NCBI GenBank assembly: GCA_028023455.1
Contig: JAQFVV010006305.1
Coordinates: 3,339,001 to 3,403,000, forward strand
DNA from: Epiperipatus broadwayi
Lineage: Eukaryota > Onychophora > Udeonychophora > Euonychophora > Peripatidae
Length of the DNA stretch: 64,000 bases
Reading direction: 5' to 3'
Positions within the stretch are counted from its first letter, which is position 1. Every line of letters begins with the position of its first letter. Below are positions 16,068 to 27,700 of the stretch, one piece after another. The notes under the pieces were generated by a model. The model worked only from the letters and a program-made list of their open reading frames with translations, did no database searches and was not told the DNA's origin. The position numbers were made by a program, and so were the translations under genes.

Positions 16068-16122
16068 TAATAGTTTTAACAAGGCTGTAAACCTTAGCAA
16101 TACAGCCTTGTTAAAACTATTA
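16068..16122. repeat. perfect 22-bp inverted repeat with 11-base loop
   Basis: 16068-16089 ('taatagttttaacaaggctg'...) is the exact reverse complement of 16101-16122. The loop is 16090-16100. It may be a very small fold-back element or the remnant of one. A miRNA-type precursor is not supported: perfect pairing and a short loop are not typical of animal pre-miRNAs. Confidence 0.8.
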
Positions 16123-16200
16123 ATGATTTATTGTAATAAATAGTCTATTATTTATATAGTGCTGACTACATTTGTAATATAAAAAAAGGAAGCACACCTC

Positions 16201-16444
16201 CAGTCATGTACTTTTATAAATTTACATGCACTTGTCCATGCACATCAGTTTAACAAGCATAAGTGTATGCTTTTGGTTAGAGATTATCTGTATGTAAGCC
16301 AACCTCTGTTCACCATGCTGAAATCAAGGCTCTAATTTATTGTGGGTCTGAATAGGTTAAAGCCATGATTTCAGTACGATGAGCAGAGGTTGGCTTATAA
16401 GTATAAATGCACACTTATGCTATTTAAACTGATGCTCATGACTG
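16201..16444. mobile_element. fold-back (MITE-like) element, family B
   Basis: Two arms of roughly 110-120 bp face each other. 'cagtcatg' (16201) is matched by 'catgactg' (16437-16444); 'catcagtttaa' and 'cataagtgtatgc' by 'gcacacttatgc' and 'ttaaactgatg'; 'aagccaacctctg' by 'cagaggttggctt'; 'catgctgaaatcaaggct' by 'agccatgatttcagtacg'. The centre lies near 16340. No coding frame. The arms are diverged, so the insertion is not recent. Confidence 0.75.
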
Positions 16445-17332
16445 AGTGAAAGTAAATTCAAAAAGCACTTGACCAGAGCTTTGTTCACTTCTTTGTATTA
16501 ATGATTTATTATGCACATATATAATTTTGGACACACACTAAAAACTACAATTGTAGTTACAGAAACAATCTTTTTTTTTGGCTTTATAGTGTATAATAAA
16601 CAGAAGTGTTTATCATAAAATATTTTATATTTCTATGTATTAGTAAAAATTGATACAGACTGTTTCACTTAATTTTTCTATAAGACATTTAATAACAATT
16701 TAATTCTGAGATGTAATTCTAATTACATAATTTTAAATTTATTTTTTAAAGTATTTTACATTACATTGTCATTATGTCTTTAATAAAAAACATTAAAAAC
16801 TTATAAGCAAAGTTTAAAAGAGAAGTTATAAATAAATATAATAATAAGCTGAATATTTTTGAGGATCCATGCCTCATAATCATAGTTTTCTTAAAAATAT
16901 ATAATAAAATATATGCAAAGATATTTAAATTAACACATGTTATGTGGCCCATTTCTTTGATATATCAAAGCAAGTGTGTTTTCTATTTATAGCATTAATA
17001 TTTCCATTAACATAGGATGCTTATTTTATTTTTCTCTTATGATCATTTGATTCTGTGCATATAATTACAGGACTGGCAGGTGTAAAATTGTGTCCAGATT
17101 TCATGGCATGCTCCAAAAATACAGATGTATTGTTGTTCTTCTGAACTCTATTGTAAGTTTACATGTGTGAGCAAGTCTAGTATTAGTAGTAGCTTTAGTT
17201 TCACCATAATATACAGTGAGGCATTTTTCTTGAGGACATGAAATGGAATATACTACATGTGGGGTAAAATTTGAGAGCTCTATAATACCAAAATATTACA
17301 ATACCACCCATGATTTTACATATATTCGGTAT
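16445..17332. other. AT-rich DNA, nothing recognised
   Basis: No gene or structured repeat supported. Confidence 0.5.
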
Positions 17333-18000
17333 TAGCTAAACAGTATTAAGCTGTTGCACATGCGCTTTGCAGATTTTAACTATAAATGACTAAATACAAA
17401 CACTTCAAACACATGATAAAGTCTTTGGGAAAAGATAGAATGGCATCTATCTTTTCGAACCCAAACTCTTTTGTATGGGCAAATCTTAAGTGTCTGAAAG
17501 TGAAAGCATGAAGATATTAAATAATCACTTTAAATTACTTTTACATGCTTGAATGAATGACGCTGGTGAAAATTACTAGAATTTACAATACATCATTCTT
17601 ATTTGAAATTAAATATATGTAAATAAATCAATTATTTTATATAGCATGAAGTTTTATAAACTGTAATAGCTAAACAGCATTAAGCTGTTGCACATGCGCT
17701 TTGCAGATTTTAACTATAAATGACTGAATACAAACACTTCAAACACATGATAGGGTCTTTGGGAAAAGATAGAATGGCATCTATCTTTTCGAACCCAAAC
17801 TCTTTTGTATGGGCAAATCTTAAGTGTCTGAAAGTGAAAGCGTGAAGATATTAAATAATCACTTTAAATTACTTTTACATGCTTGAATGAATGACGCTGG
17901 TGAAAATTACTAGAATTTACGATACATCATTCTTATTTGAAATTAAATATATGTAAATAAATCAATTATTTTATATAGTGCAAAGTTTTATAAACTGTAA
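17333..18000. repeat. two tandem copies of a 334-bp unit
   Basis: The unit starting 'tagctaaacag' at 17333 repeats at 17667, and a third copy begins at 18001 but stops after about 10 bases: a period of exactly 334. The copies differ by only a few substitutions (for example 'gataaagtc' against 'gatagggtc' and 'aaagcatgaag' against 'aaagcgtgaag'), so the duplication is recent. Each unit contains a short hairpin, 'aagataga' ... 'tctatctt', just before 'ttcgaacccaaactc'. No open frame. Candidate satellite monomer. Confidence 0.9.
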
Positions 18001-18031
18001 TAGCTAAATGCTGTTTAGCTATTACAGTTTA
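17988..18031. repeat. palindrome capping the 334-bp array
   Basis: 'ataaactgtaatagctaaa' at the end of copy 2 is followed, after the 5-base loop 'tgctg', by its reverse complement 'tttagctattacagttta'. The array therefore ends in a perfect hairpin made from its own junction sequence, suggesting a fold-back or template-switch event at the boundary. Confidence 0.85.
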
Positions 18032-20600
18032 TGTTTTTCTCTTCTTTCTCATTTGTAACTTTTTGTTAAGCAAAACTTCCCAGAAATCCTTTGTTTTTAT
18101 TATCTTTAACCACCACATATTACTTTTCTCTTTTAATTCTTTTAATTGCATTTAATTATGGCTCTGATGAAATTAAACTTGTTAGAAAACTTAATGTTTT
18201 TTAGGGTTTTCTCTCTTTTTTAAATAGACTATAACTTGAATTAAATTATTAATCAATATTATAAAATATATAATTACACAAAGTTTTCCAAATTTTGAGA
18301 ACGATTTTTTACATATTTTACTACAAATCATATCATTACCCAAATATAAATTTAAACTATACATACAGATATATCAGATAAATTGAAAAAAAAACTTTAT
18401 TATAGTATTTTTCTTTTATTTTATTCCCAAAATTTTCAATTCTATTCAATATTTAATAACTACTATTTTAAGTTTATTTCATTGAGACATCTTGTAATAT
18501 AGGACTTGGTTAGAGTTATCAAAGACCATACTATTACAATACCCTTCTTGTAAAATAACAAAATAATGAAATGGAGCATTTATGATTAGCCTTATAATTA
18601 TATTATATCTTAAGTTTTTTCAATTTTAAGTCTCATAAAGGTAATTTTCCTTTGAGATGGATTTTTGATTTCATAAAAAAAATAATTAAAATTTCTAAAT
18701 TTTTTTATTAAATTTTTAAAAGTTTGTGTTGGATTACTAATTGTTATATGCCTAATTTTTTTGAAGCTTTTATTAAAATTGTTTTGGAATTAATGTGAAA
18801 TATATATTTCATAGCCTTGACATTGAAAATAAATGGCAAAATGTTGATAGGTTCAAAAGTACTAATGTATTTATTTCGTTCTTTAAAAAATATTTTTCTG
18901 CTAATAAAATTAATGTTATCATCTTTTTTATTATTATTTGAGATATAATCCTACCTTTTTTTAAAACTAAAGAAAATTGTATTATTACATATATTATTTC
19001 TCCATTAATATTCTCTATATTATTTTTTTAAAAGATAAAATTGTTGATAATTTTGTGCTGATTTTAAAGTTATATATCAGATATGTAGATAATTATTTGT
19101 TAATGAGAAATATAAAATGAAATTTTTTTTATCAAATTTTGATTCTAATATTAAATTCCCTATTAACAGGGATACTTGAAATTTTAATAAATGAATGTTT
19201 TTAGATTTGATTATTAAAGATACAATTAAGTATATTTCATTTGTAATTATTTTATTAAAAATAAAAATTTTTAAAATGTAACTAGATCTTGTAGTTATCA
19301 GCTGTTTTTTCATTAAAAGGGTGCACTAATGAGTTTTAGTATAAGAATAAAAGATTAAATAACTTTAAAAATAATGATTTGATTTAAACAACCCATTTGA
19401 TATTGAGTATATTGGGGGGGGGGTATTCTCATTAATTTATTAAAAGTATTTTATTTGAGAAAAATCTTAATTTTAAAAACAGAGTTAATAATAATAAGAA
19501 AAATTATTGCAAGTGGAAAGATTATGAGGATTATTTGAAAGAAATATCCTAATAATTCTAAAAATTTGTAGATAGTAAAAATATTTCAACAATTGTTTAT
19601 AAAGTTTCATGAAAATAGATATAAGTAAATTCTTTTTAATAAAAAATTCATAAAGGTACTATTAGAAATAGATATCTTTGCTCAGCTATTATACATTCTT
19701 GAATGTGATATAATCAAAAAATGTTGATCAACTGTACATAGATAATTTTTTTTGAATAGTGAAATTAAAAGAAAGGTCAGAGACTCTTTTGATTAATCAC
19801 GTTTTGTTAGGAGTGATTGGAAGTTATCTTTGAGTTGTGGTTAGTTAGATTTATGTATATGTTTTGTTCATAGAATTAAGATTTATTTGAACATTTGTTA
19901 CTGTTTTACTAAGAGATACTTTCTGTTACTAGAAGAAGCCCTGAAACCATTGCTTCCACATGCAAGAGATAAACAATTTTAGATATTTGATCAAAGGCCT
20001 ATAAAACTGTTATGAATAATATGAATACATTTCTAATATTTTCAAAAGTTTAAAAAAATTTTAAATTAACAAATCAATTTTAGATATTTAAAAAAAAAAA
20101 ACATGTTCTGGATATTTTATTGGATAAAAAAAATAAATTTCAAATTTTATTGAAAAATTTAGAACAAAATTACCCTTGCAATTACAATTAAAAAAATTAA
20201 AACAATTTTAGATATTTCATTAAAAAATGTTTGGATATTTTGTAATTAATTATGTGGTAAAAAAATTCAAATTTTATAAAAAGTTATTACAAAGGCTTAT
20301 TGAAAGTATCATGATAAAATACATGATAAACTAATGCAAAAATGAATAAAAAATTGGCAGCATAAGACATAAAAAAACATTTAGGTTTAGCCAATTTTAA
20401 AATTGAAATTAAAATAAAAAATTGAAACAAATTTCAAATTTTATCGAAAGTTATGTGTAATTATTTATGCAGAAAAATAATTATATGAGAAATATTTATT
20501 TTTGTATTGTTGAAATTACTTGAGGAAATAAAAAGGCTGGGTCATTCTCTGAAAATAAGGATGACAAAAAAGTTTTGCATTTGTGTCTTGAAAATTTGAT
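18032..20600. other. AT-rich DNA, degenerate A-rich repeats
   Basis: No gene. Around 20030-20460 short blocks such as 'ttttagatatttcatt', 'ggatattttattgg' and 'ttcaaattttat' recur irregularly, as in an old minisatellite. A G8 run occurs near 19413. The segment around 19790-19870 is an inverted partner of that near 5120-5200. Confidence 0.4.
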
Positions 20601-20614
20601 TTTCTAGTAAATTT

Positions 20615-21190
20615 ATGAAAGTTGTCTGTCTATCAATCTTCTACCATCTATCTATCTGTCTAGCTGTTTTTTTGTGTATTTGTCTAACTACTCATTCATC
20701 CATAAATTTATCCATCCAGCTGTCTAACTATCCATCCATTCATTTATCTATCTGTCAACCTTTTCACCTCTTCATCTACCTATCTATATCTGCTATCTAT
20801 ACATCCATCAATTCATCTATGTATTTGTTCACTTCTCTGCCTATAAATCTCTTTGTCTACTCATCCAACCATCTTTCTATACAACCATCCATTCATTAAT
20901 ATATCCATCCATATATCAATCTATCACACATGCAATCATCCTTTTATTTGACTATCTATCTATCCATTCATCTATTAGCTATCCTTCTACCTAAATATCT
21001 ACCTATATACTTATTTTCAGATTTTATTCATTTCTCTATATACTTCTATATTTATCTGTCTATTGGTTTATCTATATATGTATATCTCTACCTACCTATT
21101 CAATCATCTACCATTATATCCAGACAACCATATATATTTATTCATTTACTGGTCTATTTATCAATCCATCTATCTATATATAGTGTACTG
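20615..21190. repeat. degenerate (TATC)/(CATC) repeat
   Basis: The plus strand is built of ctat/catc/tgtc words, heavily mutated. The resulting Ser/Ile/Tyr/Leu-rich frames (20615-20899, 20930-21274) are repeat translations, not genes. It is related in sequence to the tetranucleotide domain at 30-32.8 kb. Confidence 0.85.
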
Positions 21191-22559
21191 TTCATGGTAT
21201 ATTTTAAGAGTTTATACGGTTTATGCACCCCATATTTGGTGACCAAATTATGTTCGATTTGTCAATTCCCTTAGGTGATTTTATTGATGCAATTATCTTT
21301 CCTGGTCACACAACCCTGCTTAACATAACTAACTTGATAAGAGAGAAAACCAGTTTTAATTTGTTTGAAAAGGCACTAGAAATCTATATGCGTGGCCTAC
21401 CTCCTATTTTTTATTAGTTACAATTATCATTTATTTGATGTACCTGGAGGATTGTATTCTGTAAAACAGCATCAGCAATTTATTTGATAAATAAAATAAT
21501 GATAGAGTTTAACTAATATTACCTTGTAATAATAAACTTAATTAGACCACAATATAAGTTATATTCATGTCTATTAATTTATAATTAAAATTGATAAATA
21601 TTTCCAATTCTAAAAAAAGAATAAAATATTAAATTATATGCATATCAAAGTAAATGTTTTGGGATTCTAATTGTCTGCAATATGATTTTACACAGTCTTC
21701 AATATTACTTAAGAACTTCAAGAATGTGATCACTTATATGAAATAAAGTTTCTTACCAATAAGTTTAATTGTTCAATTATATCACTTATAGAATTACCAT
21801 GTATTTGTTTGTTCTGAGAGGGATCCATTGTACACTTTTGGCAGCATGTAAGTAATCTAGTGGTTAAAGCTTCAAGTAGGCAATGGACTTCACTTATGGC
21901 ATTATCATGACTTTATGAAGAGAGACAACATCGGCAAATGAACTTTTTCTACTCATACATTTTACGATCAACATGTTGGTAAGAGTAGTTTGGCACTATC
22001 TTTCTAGCTTCATAGAAAATCAATTTTAAACTGCTTTCTTTTGCAAATGACAATCTAAGATGACCAGTGCATGATGTGTTTGCTTTTATAGTCCTTCTTG
22101 ATTTTTAGTCTGCCACAAACATTCTGTTAACTTTGACAAAATTTAAAGTAACTTAGTCCTCAAAGTCATCCTTTTCCCCTTTGGTTGCCATGTTTAATTA
22201 AGGAAGAAATGGTGTGATTTTAATTTTAAGTACTGCTAATTGCTTCATGATAAATTTGTTTTCTTATCTTAGCAAAATCAAAGTATTTTTTATTATTCTC
22301 TTTTTAATTTCTCTTAAAAAAATATAACCTATATTGTCTAAAATAAATCAATAAGATATTTCAAAAGAAAAATATTATTTTCTTTTTGAAAAATTTGATA
22401 ATTTAAACTTCTAAATTCCCAATGCAACTTGTATTAAAATAAATATAAAACAAACATAGTACAATGCCTACACAGTCAATGACAATAATAAAATAAGGTA
22501 TTTAACCTTGCTTTTATTCTTTAATTTTAGTTAATCATATTAATATTAAATTACTGTTA
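21191..22559. other. AT-rich DNA, nothing recognised
   Basis: No supported gene. A short segment around 21220-21417 has a mixed-composition frame but no recognisable domain. Confidence 0.45.
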
Positions 22560-22629
22560 AATAATTCCTATCTTGTTTACCATTAATTCATGTCCTTGGT
22601 CTTTAGGGTTTAAGTCCATCTGGTTTATT

Positions 22630-23745
22630 GTTTATGCTATCCACCAGGATAATTTGTTTTATATGGCTTTAAGGCCCTGACATTGAAAGTTCTGTTCTCC
22701 CCCTGAGAGTAAATGCATTTGAACAATTTTCCCTAACTATCTGATACAGTCCTTCATTTAAATTCTGAAACTTTTTGGTTTGGCTAATAGGGTTTTCTCT
22801 GACCCATACCTTCCTCCCTTTTTTGAAACCACCAGATCTTGTACCTTCTCTGTCTATTCCTATACCAGCTGCATGCTTCATTTTCAGTGCTGCCTTTCTG
22901 TGATCAGTCTCCCTATTGATATACTCAGGAATGGTTGGTAACTTAGCCTAATAGAGCCTTGGAACAGCTTGATGGAACTGTAACCAAATAGGTACAAACC
23001 TGTAGGTTGATGTAATTCATTACCCATGGTAACTGTTTCACACACTCTTTATAGTTTGAAGATGTATACACTCTAAAAAGTCATCCCAATTCCCTCATCA
23101 CTCATTCACATGAGTTTGATGGGGGATTACAGATAGATGACATACTTCATTTTCACTACCCATTCCTTCCATTTATTGTCCATTAAAGGAGTCCCATGGT
23201 AGGATAAGATTACCTTTGGTTTGCCTACTTTAGGAAAGTGTTGTGTTTCTAATATCTGTATGATGTTTTTTGAATTAGCCTGTCTAATGAGGTATGCAGA
23301 CACCCATTTTGAAAAAAAACATCATAGACCACTAATATGTATTTCCTCTTCCAGAACCTAGGTAGCATCCCATAAAAATCAATAGCTACCAGGTAATTTG
23401 GTTTTTTGGGAATTATGGGGTTTAATGTACATGTGAATGATTTGTTGGTGGGCTTTGTTTTCTGGCATACTTCCATAATCTTTCAACATTTTGATTATTT
23501 GGTATCTCATGTTTGGCCAGTAAAACCAGGTTTTCAACTGCCTTTCTATTTTGTGGACCTCATAATGGCCATATAAACAGTGGAATATACATAGTTAACC
23601 TATCTTTCAGGATCTTGGGCATAACCATCCTCCACATTACCTCCTTTATGTCTGTTAAGTACCACAACACACCCTTGGTCAAATGGTACCTCCTTCTGCC
23701 ATTTTCAAAGCAACTTTCCCTTGCCCCCTCTTTCTCTCTCTAAAC
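22630..23745 (-). pseudogene. pol: Ty3/Gypsy integrase relic
   Basis: From right to left on the minus strand: a degraded HHCC zinc finger (HCLYGHYEVHK, then FYWPNMR, then VCQKTKP), the catalytic core beginning NYLVAIDFYGMLP with the first Asp intact and KYILVVYDVF, then a shifted frame with VILSYHGTPL. There the second catalytic Asp of the usual 'SDHG' appears as Tyr. The C-terminal part reads KKGRKVWVRENP and FQNLNEGLYQIV, where the GPY motif is GLY, and ends near LKPYKTNYPGG. Multiple frameshifts and the lost Asp rule out activity. Confidence 0.85.
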
Positions 23746-23759
23746 TATCTATAATTATC

Positions 23760-24260
23760 TGGTATCTTGTTTATGTAACATTCAAGTGGTTAGTGTCTCC
23801 TACTACATTCTCTTCCCCTTTACAATATTCTATAGAATAGTCAAATTCTTGAAGAAAAAGCCTCCGATGAATTAACCTATTATGTGACAAACAACAGTGA
23901 TTAAGGAATTTCAGACTTCTTGTGATCGGTTCTGACCACCATCTCTGACCCTATCAGAAATTTCCAGAATCTCTGGAATGCACATATTATGGCCAATGCC
24001 CCTTTTTCTGTTACAGCAATAATTGACTTCCAGTCCTCTTAAGGATCTTTTAATGAAGTACATTACCCATTGACTACCATCTTCCTGCATTTGCATTAAT
24101 GCTGCACCAATCCCATATCTGCTGTTGTCGATCTGAACTATAAAAGTTTTTTTTTAAATCAGGGTATATCAACATTACCTGGCTAAAAAATTTCTCTTTG
24201 ATGCCTTCAAATACAATGTGATGATTGTCTGTCCATTCCCATGGAACATTTTTCTGCAAC
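23760..24260 (-). pseudogene. pol: Ty3/Gypsy RNase H domain relic
   Basis: The minus strand shows FEGIKEKFFSQVMLIYPDL, the usual link between RT and RNase H, then VMYFIKRSLRGLEVNYC. In a shifted frame comes AIICAFQRFWKFLIGSEMVV followed directly by RTDHKK (the conserved 'TDHK' block), and finally LQEFDYSIEYCKGEENVVGD (the conserved 'L..F.....Y..G..N..AD' block). Stop codons and frameshifts between these blocks show it is dead. The order and spacing match Ty3/Gypsy pol and the blocks are easily recognised. Confidence 0.85.
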
Positions 24261-24299
24261 AGTCATAGCAAAGGCTCCATATCTGCTACAATGTTCTGG

Positions 24300-24600
24300 T
24301 AGAACTTGTTATAAAAAATTACATAGTCCTAAGAAGGACCTAACCTATCTCAGTGATTTAGGGTCTGGGAAGTCCTTGATGACCTGTATTTTATTGGGAT
24401 GAGGCTTGATTCCTGTTTTGCTAATCAAATGTCCTAAATGACTTGCATCATGGCTATTCAATTTTTTTGTAAATTAATGCTGATACCTTTGTCTTCACAT
24501 TCTTGTAAAAACATTTCCAAATGTTTTAAATACTCTCTTGGGGTTTTAGATGCAATTATAATGTCATCCATATAAATGGTAACCAAACTTTTTTTCAAGG
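24300..24600 (-). pseudogene. pol: Ty3/Gypsy reverse transcriptase C-terminal fragment
   Basis: The minus strand encodes the catalytic box IYMDDIIIASKT; the YMDD codons are at 24563-24574. The frame continues through HLEMFLQECEDKGISIN, then a break. Resumed in another frame it reads LGHLISKTGIKPHPNKIQ and then RSFLGLCNF. This is the typical series after the Ty3/Gypsy active site (palm end, 'GH.IS..G..P...K', then 'FLG..N'). At least one frameshift and stops interrupt it. The fingers and motif A lie further upstream and are not recognisable, so the N-terminal half is lost or decayed. Confidence 0.85.
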
Positions 24601-24730
24601 GATAGTACTCTGTCCAAGCACTTCAACAACCCTGCTCTGCTGTTTCTTAACCCAAGCAGCATTTGTTAAACTGATAAGATATGCCATTATACATGGTCCA
24701 CTGGCAATAGTTTATTTAAGCCCTGGGAAA

Positions 24731-27700
24731 AATATTTTCTGAAAATAAATTATGAGAAATCATAATCCCCATCTTTTTAGTTATTTGCTTTGAAAGTATA
24801 GGATATGAAAAGAGTCGACAGACTACGGTGACCTCTTTTATAAATTAAAACTAACTTCATCAGCAATTCTAATTGCAATACTAGGTAATATTAGGTCAAG
24901 TTAATCAGAAATATAGCTATGTTTTTAGAAATATGAATGAAATATTTTTCTTCTTCATAGCTTGATTAATTCATGCATCTTAGTGCATAATAGAAGAAGG
25001 CCTAAACTAAATCGTGAAAGAATAAAATAGACTGTAAATGGTACAGTATATATTCTAATCTCCCCCCGTGCATTCTCACCCCAAAATATACTGTTTATTA
25101 CGAATATTACGGGTTCTAGCTCAGTTAACAAATAAATAAATGAAATATTCAGCATTAATTAAAATGATTACTAGCTCTAATTTTAAAATACAAATACGGT
25201 TCAATTTTAAAATGAATTAACAAATATTTACTATTTTCATGAGACATGGAGTGACAATTCAGGGAACGAGATAGACTACATTGAGCCATTATCCACACGA
25301 TACTACCTCAATGGCTTAAGAACACTATTCCCCCTTTTTACTATACCAAATAACTAACTCATAGTATTCTTACGACTTTCTGAGCTCTATTCACTATGAT
25401 TAAAATAATAATCATATCTTAATCTTCTTTATAACAAGAATCTAGCTCAATTAAATAAAATGAAGCAAAATAAAATAAAATCTCAGGTTCATAAATTGTA
25501 TTCTAACTGATTTAAAATTACGGTAGTAAAATATGAAAAGGGAATTTTATGTCATAATCTACTACACAGCAACTAACAATAATAAAAATAATAATAACAA
25601 TAATAAATATAATATAATCTTATTTCTTCCTAAAATGAAATAAATAAATACGTACATGGTAGTATTTTAATAATCTGACAACAGAATACATGTGGGAACA
25701 TTAGCATATAATTAAATGTAATATTGTGGCAACCGACTTATGACCAATAAATAATATAAAATTATGATCTTTTAATTTTAACATACCAATAAATTCTCAA
25801 AATTCTTATAACACTTTTATGTTTACCTTTTGTGCAAAATTTATATGTCTGTTTCAATTATAAATGTATCGTGATTTCATGCATCCATGTGGAGAAATAA
25901 CAACTCGGACACAAAACTTTAAAACAAATTTAAAACAAAGTTTATTAACAACATAAATAAATTAACAATATTTTTACACTATATACATTGGATATCCCTT
26001 ACTTTCATATCTCAACTTAGTTTATTAGTTTATAAAATGAAATCAAAATATTATTTACTTTTCCTAGTTAAATCTTATTTTTTTTTAAACACTTAAGAAA
26101 TACAGTATTATTACTTGATTTATTATTATGGTTAGCTTATTACAAAATGCATTTCTTATATGATTATCACAAACACTTTGCATCCCTAATATTATTAAAA
26201 TTATATTTTTTTTTTACAAAATTTACATTCGTAGTAAAATTCTACAAAATAACAAATTTTAGTTTTATATTGGTTGTATGGAATCTTACAAAGTCAAAAC
26301 ATTGTTCTACATTCGGTATTAGGTTTTTATTGTTCATTATCCGATGTTTATTAATCCTAATATTCTCATTCAAGCCTTACTTCGGGTGATATAATTACAA
26401 CTATTAATATACCATGCACAAGTATATGTTTATTATACCTTATTGAATTATTTTCTTAATAAATATGCAACACTTATTTTCTAAATATTATTAAAAAAAA
26501 AAATTCATTCAAATTTTATTATCACTTTTAAAATACTTGGTTTAGATTAGTTTTCAAAATCTTATATTCATTTCTGAATTAATTTTACAATGTATTATAT
26601 GATTCTTTCTCTCTTTATGATATTTTGGACTTTCAATTTTAAAGTTAGACAATTCTATACATTCCAGCAAATAAACTATTCTTACATAAACGATAACATA
26701 TCTTCAGTTCTATTTTATTCATTATTTCTTTGAAAATATCTTTCTGACCGATGCAGATTCACAAAATAAGGATAGCGAAGATAGATGCATAGGGTCAAAA
26801 TACAACTAGAATATTACTCATCATATATCTTGACAATCATGGCACAGTGAATTAAAAGACACTATAGAGGAGTGACCTTTACCTGTCTACCAACCTCTAT
26901 TATAGGAGCGATGTTAAAGCTATTTCTTCAGCTTTATTATAACATCCAAAGTTTAAAGATATGCAAAAACACTGTCCAAACTATATGTGTTCAGTTATAG
27001 GGCCTAGTTAACTATACTGAAATCACACAAAACTAAATATGATCCAAAACCCTTATATTATCCTATTTCTTAAAAAAAAAACATCATCTTGGTTTCCTCT
27101 CCACTAGTACTTCCAAGTCACTATCCGATCTTATTTCTCAAGATTTTTTCTATACTGTACATCGACAAATACATATCTGCATTACTAACAATAATAAAAT
27201 TCATTTATTTTAAAACTATTCCACTATTCTATAAGAAAATATTTTTATTACTTTCCTCCGTATATTTAATCATATACAAACTATTTAAATATCTGAATAC
27301 TTTATCACATGAAAGTTCAAAAGAATCACACAATTGTTCTGTTAAATTATATTATTAATATACTTTAAATAAATTATTGCATGCATATTCCGAATTACTC
27401 CTATCTCATAATATGTTAAAAATGTTGTATAAAATGTGTACATATAATTTAAACTTTCACACTTCATTCTTAGGTCAATATATGATCTAAAAAAAAAAAT
27501 ACATTATGCATTATAAATAACTATTAAAATTACCAAATGACCTTTATCTCCTCGATTGCGTTCCGTAGGCTTCACCATCCATTTGATCCTTGTAGATATA
27601 AGATTCATATCCATACACTTTATTTTAAACACTATTTATATAATTTTATCAAACTATTATATTTAAATTTTAATATTAATAAATTTATGTTTTATGTTTT

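Larger units (their letters stand above)
22600..24730 (-). mobile_element. decayed Ty3/Gypsy LTR retrotransposon (pol fragment)
   Basis: Reading the minus strand from 24.7 to 22.6 kb gives, in canonical Ty3/Gypsy order, the end of reverse transcriptase, the RNase H domain, the integrase zinc finger, the integrase core and the integrase C-terminal GPY/F-like region. The frame changes many times and contains stops, so nothing functional could be made. No gag, protease, upstream half of RT or flanking LTR is recognisable, so the copy is truncated and old. Its G+C is visibly higher than the surrounding DNA. Domain-level entries follow. Confidence 0.88.

Noticed and set aside
16068-16122. MicroRNA precursor
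   Set aside because: Perfect 22-bp arms with an 11-base loop and no extended lower stem are better explained as an inverted-repeat remnant.
17333-18000. CRISPR-like or rDNA-like array
   Set aside because: Only two 334-bp units without spacer/repeat alternation, in a eukaryotic context.
19413-19421. G-quadruplex at the poly-G run
   Set aside because: A single G run without further G tracts nearby does not make a quadruplex motif.
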